Positions 9,236-18,100 of a DNA stretch of 64,000 nt are shown one piece after another. Numbering within the stretch: the stretch's first letter is position 1; each line of letters begins with the position of its first letter. Location of the stretch: assembly GCF_004053875.1 (NCBI RefSeq), contig NZ_SBIP01000005.1:124001-188000 (forward strand). The letters are read 5' to 3'. The position numbers were made by a program, and so were the translations under genes. Source of the DNA: Neorhizobium lilium. GTDB lineage: Bacteria; Pseudomonadota; Alphaproteobacteria; Rhizobiales; Rhizobiaceae. The notes beneath the pieces were generated by a model, which made no database searches, had not been told where the DNA came from, and saw only the letters and a list, made by a program, of their open reading frames with translations.

Positions 9236-10210
9236 ATGACCGATATCGCCATGATCGAAGCAGCCCATGCTCGCCTGGAAGGCCATGTGCGCCGTACGCC
9301 GCTTCTGTCCTCGCCGTTCCTTGACGAGATCGCCGGGCGACAGCTCTTCGTAAAACCGGAATGCCTGCAGCATACCGGTTCGTTCAAGTTCCGCGGTGCG
9401 TGGTCGGCGATCTCCGCGCTGGATCCGGCCGTTCGGGCGCGGGGGGTGATCGCCTTTTCGTCCGGCAACCATGCGCAAGGCGTCGCACTGGCGGCGAGGA
9501 TGCACGGAATTCCGAGCGTCATCATCATGCCGTTCGATGCGCCGCGCATGAAGATCGAGAACACCCGAGCCTATGGGGCCGAAGTGGTGCTGTACGATCG
9601 GGTCAAGGAAGATCGCGATGCGATCGGCGCAAAGCTTGCCCAGGAGCGCGGGCTCACACTGATCAAGCCGTATGACGAGCCGCTGGTCATCGCAGGGCAG
9701 GGAACAACCGGCCTCGAGATCGCCGAGCAGGCGGCGGAGCTTGGAATCGAAAGGGCGGACGTGCTGGTGCCGACCGGGGGCGGCGGCTTCGTGTCCGGCA
9801 TCTCGCTTGCGCTTGAGGCAAAGGCGCCGGGCTTTATCGTGCATCCCTGTGAGCCGGAAGGGTTCGATGACGTTACCCGCTCGCTGGCCTCCGGCAAGCG
9901 CGAACGCAATGTGTTGCAGTCCGGCTCCCTTTGCGACGCCATCGTCACCCCGCAGCCGGGCGAAATTACCTTCCCGATCATGTCGCGGCTATGCAGCACG
10001 GGATTGGTGGTGACCGACGACGAAGCGCTGCATGCGGTTGCCCTTGCCTTTGCGCGGCTGAAGATCGTTGTCGAGCCGGGCGGCGCGGTCGCCCTTGCAG
10101 CAGCCCTCTTTCACGGTGACGGTCTTGGAGAGACCGTGATCGCCGTCTGCTCGGGCGGCAATGTCGATGCGGATATCTTCCGCCAGGCCCTCGACCGGCA
10201 TCCGCTCTGA
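9236..10210 (+). CDS. Threonine/serine dehydratase, PLP-dependent (IlvA/TdcB fold)
   Basis: A 324-aa fold-type II PLP enzyme. K51 in GSFKFRGA forms the internal aldimine; SSGNHAQGVALAA binds the substrate carboxylate; the tetraglycine loop GGGGFVSGIS binds the PLP phosphate. It lacks the C-terminal ACT-like regulatory domain of biosynthetic IlvA, so it resembles the short catabolic threonine or L-serine dehydratases (or hydroxyaspartate ammonia-lyases). It would convert threonine to 2-oxobutanoate, or serine to pyruvate, plus ammonia in the cytoplasm. The gene starts 43 bp after MITE element A, which may affect its promoter. Substrate preference is uncertain. Confidence 0.85.
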   Translation: MTDIAMIEAAHARLEGHVRRTPLLSSPFLDEIAGRQLFVKPECLQHTGSFKFRGAWSAISALDPAVRARGVIAFSSGNHAQGVALAARMHGIPSVIIMPFDAPRMKIENTRAYGAEVVLYDRVKEDRDAIGAKLAQERGLTLIKPYDEPLVIAGQGTTGLEIAEQAAELGIERADVLVPTGGGGFVSGISLALEAKAPGFIVHPCEPEGFDDVTRSLASGKRERNVLQSGSLCDAIVTPQPGEITFPIMSRLCSTGLVVTDDEALHAVALAFARLKIVVEPGGAVALAAALFHGDGLGETVIAVCSGGNVDADIFRQALDRHPL

Positions 10211-10242
10211 TGAAGCATTTCGGCCTTCCCGCGAGTTGCGGG

Positions 10243-10280
10243 TATAATAAACCGTTAACGTCGTGTGACACCCGTTAACG
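10243..10280 (+). promoter_or_regulatory. Candidate promoter with twin CGTTAACG palindromes
   Basis: A perfect -10 hexamer TATAAT (10243-10248) is preceded at 18 bp by a weak -35 (TTCGGC). Immediately downstream are two identical 9-mers CCGTTAACG at 10252-10260 and 10272-10280, exactly 20 bp apart (about two helical turns), each containing the palindrome CGTTAACG. The first overlaps the predicted transcription start. This looks like a tandem operator for a dimeric repressor. The regulator is unknown. The likely target is the 46-aa ORF at 10391. Confidence 0.45.
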
Positions 10281-10390
10281 AAAAAGGATTTTCTATGGAA
10301 CCGGGTGAAGGTTGAAAGATTATCTCTATCAGCTTGGTCGAGTTACGCTACTATGGAGCGATAGTCGGCAGTTGAAGTAGGGAGGTCTAC

Positions 10391-10531
10391 ATGCAGCAGG
10401 TTCACCACCAACGCGCTTTTCACGGTCGCCCCGTTTCCCTTGGACAGAAGTGCACCTGGGCAGCCCAGACAGCTTTGGTGACGGCAGCCTTCGCCTTCGT
10501 CGTTGCCTTGACGCTCGGATTATTCCCATAA
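10391..10531 (+). CDS. Small single-pass membrane protein, 46 aa (hypothetical)
   Basis: A 46-aa ORF too short for ordinary gene calling. It has a strong ribosome site (AGGGAGG, six bases before ATG), a polar N-terminal half beginning MQQVHHQRAFHGRP, and one hydrophobic segment (ALVTAAFAFVVALTLGLFP) at the C-terminus that would span the inner membrane. It has its own candidate promoter with twin GTTAAC palindromes upstream and a rho-independent terminator 29 bp downstream, so it is a self-contained transcription unit. I do not recognise the family. Being bracketed by good expression signals argues it is real. Function is unknown. Confidence 0.6.
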   Translation: MQQVHHQRAFHGRPVSLGQKCTWAAQTALVTAAFAFVVALTLGLFP

Positions 10532-10559
10532 ACGGAATTTCCGGTTAACCCGGACAGCC

Positions 10560-10597
10560 ATGCCTCTCGCACCTTACTGGTACGAGAGGCATTTTTA
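10560..10597 (+). terminator. Rho-independent terminator after the 46-aa ORF
   Basis: The arms TGCCTCTCG (10561-10569) and CGAGAGGCA (10583-10591) pair with an extra A-T pair at the base and a further short stem near the loop, followed by TTTTT. It also separates the microprotein gene from the convergent M20 gene. Confidence 0.8.
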
Positions 10598-10600
10598 TGT

Positions 10601-11764
10601 TCAGGGTCTGCCCAAGTAAGCTTCGGCCAGTTCGACCCAGAAACTCGTGCCGATCGGGATCGCATCGTCGTTGAAGTCGAAACGGGGATGGTGCAGCGGC
10701 GGATCATTGTCCGTGCGCTTGGTCCCAAGCAGGAAATAGGTGCCGGGGCGCTCGGACACCATATAGGCGAAGTCCTCGCTTCCCATGGAAGCACGCGGCA
10801 GGTCCATAACCTTGTCCTCACCGAGGACGCGCCTGGCAAGATCGCGCACGAAATCCGTCTCCGCTGCATGGTTGATCGTGGCGTCGTAGCCGCGGGCGTA
10901 ATCGATGGTGACGCCCATGCCATAGCTGGCCGCCTGACCTTCGGCGATCACGCGGATGCGCCGCTCCAGTTCGTCCCGCACGTCCGGATCGAAGGAGCGG
11001 ATTGTCAGCACCATTTCCGCCCGCTCGGGAATGACGTTGCTTGCCATACCGGCATGAAATGCGCCGACGGTGATGACCATGGCGTCGAGCGGATGGATGT
11101 TGCGCGACGCAATCGTTTGCAGAGCCATGATGATGCTGGCGCCGCAAACGATCGGGTCGGCGGTGGTCTGCGGTTCCGCACCATGGCCACCGCGCCCGTT
11201 GACGGTGATCTTGCACTCATCGACGGCTGCCATCATCGGACCTTCCTTCACCCCGATCTTGCCGAAGGGCAGTGTCGGGTCGTTGTGAAGGCCGAAGACG
11301 GCATCGCAGGGAAAGCGTTCGAAAAGCCCATCGTCGATCATCAGCTTGGCGCCGCCGAAATTCTCTTCCGCCGGCTGGAAGATAAGGTGGATGGTGCCGT
11401 CGAAATTGCGGCGCTCGGCAAGGATCTTGGCTGCTCCCAGCAGCATTGCGGTGTGGCCGTCATGCCCGCAGGCGTGCATGATCCCCTTGTTGAGGCTGGC
11501 ATATTCGGCTCCGGTCTCCTCCTCTATGGGAAGTGCGTCCATATCTGCCCGAATGCCGATGGAGCTGCTGCTCGTACCGTTCGTCAGTGTCGCGACAAGA
11601 CCGGTTTTGGCAAGCCCGCGGGTTACCTCGTAGCCGAGATCCGTCAACTGCTGTGCGACGAAATCCGAGGTGCCGAACTCGGACAGGCCAAGCTCGGGAT
11701 GCTGATGCAGATAACGACGGATTGCCACGACGTCGGACATGTCGTTGGAAAACTGGATCGTCAT
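10601..11764 (-). CDS. M20 family amidohydrolase (hippurate hydrolase / N-acyl-amino-acid amidohydrolase-like)
   Basis: A 387-aa M20D-type metallo-amidohydrolase. The start is set at ATG 11764 (MTIQFSNDMSDV), nine bases after GAGGA; an upstream in-frame ATG at 11875 adds a low-complexity leader with no ribosome site. Metal ligands and catalytic residues are visible in HACGHDGHTAMLLGAAK, FQPAEENFGGAK, GLHNDPTLPFG and the late MGSEDFAYM. The early segment RRYLHQHPELGLSEFGTSD is the signature of HipO/carboxypeptidase Ss1-like enzymes. It would cleave an aromatic or aliphatic N-acyl amino acid, such as hippurate or an indole-acetyl amino acid. It is a different subfamily from the AbgB-like hydrolase at 3533. 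Substrate is unknown. Confidence 0.85.
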   Translation of the reverse strand: MTIQFSNDMSDVVAIRRYLHQHPELGLSEFGTSDFVAQQLTDLGYEVTRGLAKTGLVATLTNGTSSSSIGIRADMDALPIEEETGAEYASLNKGIMHACGHDGHTAMLLGAAKILAERRNFDGTIHLIFQPAEENFGGAKLMIDDGLFERFPCDAVFGLHNDPTLPFGKIGVKEGPMMAAVDECKITVNGRGGHGAEPQTTADPIVCGASIIMALQTIASRNIHPLDAMVITVGAFHAGMASNVIPERAEMVLTIRSFDPDVRDELERRIRVIAEGQAASYGMGVTIDYARGYDATINHAAETDFVRDLARRVLGEDKVMDLPRASMGSEDFAYMVSERPGTYFLLGTKRTDNDPPLHHPRFDFNDDAIPIGTSFWVELAEAYLGRP

Positions 11765-12129
11765 TTTGTTTGTCCTCGCTTCTTGGGCGTTGTATTTCCC
11801 GCTAGAGGCAGTCTTAACAGCCGTGGCGCATGCAGGTAAGCTGGAATCAACCGCCCGGAAGGGAACGAGGGCCAAGCGGTCTTGGCACAGATAAATCGGC
11901 CGAAAATAAATCGGTTGAAGCGTTCAGGTTTTATTCAGGGTCTTCGGACTAGAGCCGAACCTGTCTCAGTACGTCTGGAGAGGGCGATGGTTTAGACCGG
12001 CATTTGCCATATCCGTATCGCTCCCTATTTCCTCCTCCAAGGATTGCTTCGCCACCCCCCGGTTTCCCGGCAAGGGTATGCCCAGCAGACCGAGCTGCGA
12101 GGATGCAACCCGAGTTACAGAAGCCCTTC
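11765..12129. other. Divergent intergenic region, M20 gene / ndvB
   Basis: About 365 bp that must contain promoters for both divergent genes. An in-frame extension of ndvB to 12004 exists but is proline-rich and lacks a ribosome site. I see no repeat or confident operator. Confidence 0.4.
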
Positions 12130-15100
12130 ATGTCCGTAGAAAATCTGCCGTCAGCTTCCTTGCGCGAAAACGAAGTCAAACAGATCGATCACAATGATTC
12201 GATCAGATCGACTTATTTCACCATCGAGGACCTTAGGGTCTGTGGAGAAAAACTCGGGCAGGAGGGCGCTGCGGCGCTTCCCGGCTTTACCGCTTTCGAC
12301 TTCTTCAAGCGCCATGACGAGAACGAGAAGGAAATCCTTCGCGTCTATCGGGCCACGGCAGTCGATGTCGATGCGGGGGCATCCATCACGCCGGCAGCCG
12401 AATGGCTGCTCGACAATTACTACATCGTGGAAGAGGCAATCCAGGAAGTCCGGCGGGATTTTCCGCGCCGCTTCTACAAGCAGCTGCCGCAGATGTTCGT
12501 CGGCAACGAGGAACTGCCGCGCGCGCTCGTGCTTGCCTGGCTCTATGTCGCCCATACCCATAGCAGCGTGACGCGGGATTCGCTGGCTTCGATCGTGGAA
12601 GGCTTCCAGACGGAAGAGCCGCTCGAGATAGGCGAGATCTGGGCGCTTCCTTCCTTCATCCGCTTCGTCCTGATCGAGAACCTGCGCCGCATCGCAAGCC
12701 GCGTGGACCGGTCGCGCACCATGCGCCGCCGCGCCAACGAGGTCGCCGACGAGATCATCCGGCTGAACGACGAAGCGGCCAGCGCCGCTGTGCTTCAGCA
12801 GGTCGAAACTTTGGCTGATGACAATACTTTCATCAGCCAGTTTCTCTACCGGCTCCGCAATGCCTCGCAGACCTCCGGTTTCGCCATTGCCTGGCTGGAG
12901 AAGCGCCTGGAGCAGGCCGGAACCGACGTCGAAGCCGTGATGCAGTCGGAACAGAGCCGCCTGTCTTCCGGCAATGTGACGATGGGCAATATCATCAAGA
13001 GCCTGCGTCTGATCGACGATACGGAATGGAGCGTCTGGTTCGAAGACGTTTCGCAGATCGACAAGATCTTCCGCGAGCGTACGGATTACGAAGCGCTCGA
13101 TTTCGGCTCGCGCAATGCCTACCGCAACCGCATCGAAAAACTCGCACGCCTGTCGAAGAAGAGCGAGACCGACGTGGCAATGGTTGCCATCCGGCTTGCG
13201 GAAGAGGCTGCTGCTTCCAATCCCGACACGCGGGAAACCAATGTCGGCGCCTTTATCGTCGGCCGCCGCCGGCGGGAACTCGAAGCAGCCGTCGGCTATC
13301 AGGCGACTGTCGTGCAGCGCATTGTGCGGCTGGTGCGGCGATTGAACTGGTTCTCGGTCGCAGGCCCCGTGCTTTTGATCACCATTGCGGCCATGGCCAT
13401 TGCCGGCTGGTTTCTGGTGCAGTCGGCCATTCCGCTGCCGATCGTGTTCTTCTTCCTGCTGATGTTCTCACTGCCCGCCTCCGAAGGTGCTACGGGCCTG
13501 TTCAATACGCTGGTGACCTATGTGGTCAAACCGGCACGGCTCGTAGGCTACGAGTTCAAGGAAGGAATTCCGCAAGAGGCGCGCACGCTTGTCGTCGTCC
13601 CATGCCTGATCACCGACCGCGACACGGTGGACGAACTCGTCCGCAACCTCGAAGTCCATTACCTCGCCAACCCGCATGGTGAAATCTTTTTCGCGCTTTT
13701 GAGCGACTGGCGCGACAGCAAGAGCGAGGAAACGGACGCCGACCTTGAAATCCTCGATTATGCCAAGCGCGAGATCGCAGCGCTGAATGCGCGCTATGCG
13801 TCGGAGCCAAAGAACCGCTTCTACCTGCTTCATCGCCGGCGCCTGTTCAATCCGTCCGAAGGCGCCTGGATGGGCTGGGAGCGCAAGCGCGGCAAGCTGC
13901 ACGAATTGAACCTGCTGCTGCGCGGCGACCGCGACACGACTTATCTGCCGGGTGCCAATACCGTGCCCCAGGACGTGCAGTATGTGATGACGCTCGACGC
14001 CGATACGCGCCTCATGCGCGAGGCGGTCACGAAGCTCGTCGGCAAGATGCACCACCCGATCAACCGCCCGGTCCTCGACCCCGAGAGCAATCGTGTGGTC
14101 GAAGGCTATGGTCTGATGCAGCCGCGCGTCACGCCGTCGCTGACGACCGGCAAGGAAGCCTCGGTCTTCCAGCGCGTGTTCTCCGTCGGCCGCGGCCTCG
14201 ATCCTTACGTCTTCACCGTTTCGGACGTTTACCAGGACCTGACGGGCGAAGGCACGTTCACGGGCAAGGGCCTCTACCACGTCGATGCCTTCGAAGCCTC
14301 GCTCAAAGGCCGTATAGACGAAAATTCCGTTCTGTCGCACGACCTTCTCGAAGGCTCGTTCGCGCGATGCGCCCTCATCACCGATGTCGAGCTGGTCGAG
14401 GATTTCCCCGTCCGTTACGAAGTGGAAGTGTCGCGCCAGCATCGCTGGGCACGCGGCGACTGGCAGCTCCTGCCTTATATATTCGATCCGAAGCGTGGCG
14501 TGACGCCGCTTGGGATCTGGAAGATGACCGACAACCTGCGCCGGTCTCTGACGCCCATCGCCTGGTTCTTCGCCTCCGTGCTGGGCTGGTACTTCATGGA
14601 TCCGTTCGGCGCCCTGATATGGCAGATCCTGCTGATCTTCTCGCTGTTCGTCGCCCCCACGATCTCGCTGCTGACAGGCCTCCTGCCGCGCTCGACCGAT
14701 ATCGTGCCACGCGCGCATTTCTATTCCGTCTGGTCCGAAATCCGATCTGCCAATGCGCAGGTGGCACTCCGCATCGTCTTCATCGCCGATTCGGCCTGCA
14801 TCATGACGGACGCCATCGCGCGCTCGCTCTATCGGCTGCTCGTCACCCGCAAGCTGATGCTGGAATGGAAGACTGCCGCCTCGATCCAGTCGAGTGCCCA
14901 GGGCAGCCCGACCGACTATTACCGTGCCATGTGGCATGCGCCGGCCATCGCCGTGCTCAGCATCATTCTTTCGGCGCTCCCGGGCGACAATGCCTTCCTC
15001 GTAGGCATCCCCTTCGCGATCCTGTGGATCTTCTCGCCGCTCGTCGCCTGGTATGTCAGTCAGTCCGCCGAGACCGAGGATAGGCTCTTCGTGCCCGAGC

Positions 15101-18100
15101 CGGTTTCGGTCGAACTCAGGAAGATCGCGCGTCGCACCTGGCGGTATTTCGAGACCTTCGTCACGCTCGAGCAGAACTATCTGCCGCCGGACAATTTCCA
15201 GGAGCGGCCCGAGCCGATCATCGCCAAGCGGACCTCGCCGACCAATATCGGCGTCTATCTGCTGTCGACGATTTCGGCGCGAAGCTTCGGCTGGATCAGC
15301 TTCATCGACACGGTCGAGCGCATCGAGCAGACCATCTCGACGATCGAGCGGATGGAGAAGTTCCGTGGCCACCTGTTCAACTGGTATCATACGGACACGC
15401 TGCTGCCGCTGGGGCCGCGCTATATCTCCGCCGTGGACAGCGGCAACCTCGCCGGACATCTGATTGCAATCTCGTCGGCCTGCCGGATCTGGGCGGAAGC
15501 GCCTCCGGCCCATCTTCAGGGCAATCTCGACGGCATCGGCGATGTCACGGGTATTCTTGCCGAATCTCTGAAGGCTCTGCCGGACGACCGCAAGACCGTT
15601 CGTCCGCTGCGCCGCCGGTTGGAAGAGCGGATAGCCGGCTTCGGTAACGCACTGGCCGCCGTCAAGCGCGAGCACGAATTCGCGTCGATCCGCATCATCA
15701 ACCTGGCGGTGCTTGCACGCGATATCCAGAAACTTGCCACCAACCTCGATCATGAGGTCCGCTCGCCGCTGAGCGACGAGATCACCAAATGGGCGGGCTC
15801 GCTTGTGGCCGTCTGCGAAGCGCATATCTCCGACAGCGTGTTCGACAATTCCAACCTCGAGCAGTTGCGCAACCGCCTCGTCAGCCTGCGCGACCGTACC
15901 CGCACGCTCGCCTTCTCGATGGAGTTCGGCTTCCTGTTCCGCAAGGAGCGCCGTTTGCTGTCGATCGGCTACCGCGTCGACAGCAACGAGCTGGACGAGG
16001 CCTGCTACGATCTGCTCGCCTCCGAATGCCGTCTCACCAGCCTTTTTGCGATTGCAAAGGGCGATCTTCCGACGGAACATTGGTATCGCCTCGGGCGTCA
16101 GGTCGTGCCGATCGGCGCCAGAGGCGCGCTTGTGTCCTGGTCCGGCTCGATGTTCGAGTACCTGATGCCGCCGCTTGTCATGCAGGAGCGGCAGGGCGGC
16201 ATCCTCAACCAGACCAATAATCTGGTGGTGAAGGAGCAGATGAACCACGGCCGACGTCTCGGCACGCCGTGGGGCATTTCCGAAGCGGCTTTCAACGCCC
16301 GCGACCATTTGTTCAACTACCAGTACACGAATTTCGGCGTTCCCACGCTCGGCCTGAAGCGCGGCCTCGGCCAGAACGCCGTCATCGCGCCTTACGCCTC
16401 GATCCTGGCCAGCCAGTACGATCCGGTGGCTGCCGCCGAAAACCTGACGGAACTGCGTGCGCTCGGCGCGCTCGGCATGTACGGCTTCCACGACGCGGTG
16501 GACTTCACCCCGACCCGCGTGCCGGAAGGCAAGCGCTGCGTGGTGGTGTACAACTACTACGCGCACCATCATGGCATGTCGATCGCGGCCATTGCCAACG
16601 TGGTGATGAACGGCATGCTGCGCGAACTCTTCCACGCAGATCCGGTGATCGAGGCGGCCGAACTGCTGCTGCAGGAAAAGGCGCCGCGCGATATCCCTGT
16701 CATGAGCGCCAAACACGAGGAGACGCCCGGCAAGGGGCAGGGCGAACTGCTGCATCCGGAAGTCCGCACCATTGCCAATCCCGCCACCAAGGACCGGGAA
16801 CTGGTGCTTCTGTCCAACGGCCACTATTCGATCATGCTTACCGCGACCGGCTCGGGCTATGCCCGCTGGAACGGCTTGTCCGTCGCGCGGTGGAAGCCCG
16901 ATCCGACGGAAGATCGCTGGGGGCAGTTCATTTTCCTGCGCGATACCACGAGCGGCGACTGGTGGTCTGCCACGGCGGAGCCGCGGCGTGCCGAAGGTGA
17001 AGTCACGAAGACCGTGTTTGGAGACGAGAAGGCCGAATTCCACAAGACGGTCGGAGACCTCACCAGCACGGTGGAAGTGATCGTCGCGACCGAGCACGAT
17101 GCCGAAGGCCGTCGCGTGACCCTGCTCAACATGGGCAGCGAGGACCGGTTCATCGAGCTGACCTCCTATCTCGAACCGGTGCTGGCAGTCGAGGACGACG
17201 ACAATGCACATCCCGTCTTCTCGCGCATGTTCATCCGCACCGAGATCGGCAAACGCGGCGACGTGATCCGCGCCTGGCGCAACAAGCGCAGCCCGAGCGA
17301 TCCCGACATGATCATTGCGCATCTCGCGGCCGACAATGCCGGCTCCGGCCGGCCGACGGAATACGAGACCGACCGACGCAACTTCATCGGCAGAGGGCGC
17401 AGCCTGGCGGAGGCTGCCGCCTTCGATCCCGGTGCGACACTCTCGAACACGGATGGGTTCACGCTCGATCCGATCCTGTCGCTGCGCCGGACCGTCCGTG
17501 TGCCGGCCGGCAAGAAGGTCAGCGTCGTGTTCTGGACCATAGCGGCTCCGAAACGCGAAGAGCTGGACCAGGCTATCGAACGCTATCGTCACCCGGAGGC
17601 CTTCCAGAGCGAGCTTACCCAGGCCTGGACGCGTACGCAGGTGCAGATGCGCCATCTCGGCGTGTCGTCTCAGGATGCAGCTGCTTTCCAGAGCCTGGCG
17701 CGCTACCTGATCTATCCGGACATGCAGTTGCGGGCGGATCAGGCGACCATCCAGGCCGGCATGCAGCCGCAGTCGGCGCTGTGGCCGTCCGCGATTTCGG
17801 GCGATTTCCCGATCTTCACGTTGCGCATCAACGACGACAACGACATGCCCGTCGCCAAGGAAGCGATCGCGGCGCAGGAGTATCTCTACTCGCGCGGCGT
17901 CGTTGCCGATCTCGTGGTCTTCAACGAGCGGGCTGCGTCCTATGCGCAGGAGATGCAGCACGGTATCGAATATCTGACCGAGAATGCCCGCCGCACCGGC
18001 CAGCAGGACGGTCAGCGCCAGCATGTCTTTTCGCTGCGCCGCGATATCCAGGACGAGGCGGCCTCGGAAGGCCTGATTGCCGCTTCGCGCGTGGTTCTGC

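Noticed and set aside
12004..12129. N-terminal extension of ndvB from ATG 12004
   Set aside because: Proline-rich, no ribosome site and unlike NdvB/ChvB starts; a later ATG is preferred, although the exact start remains unproven.
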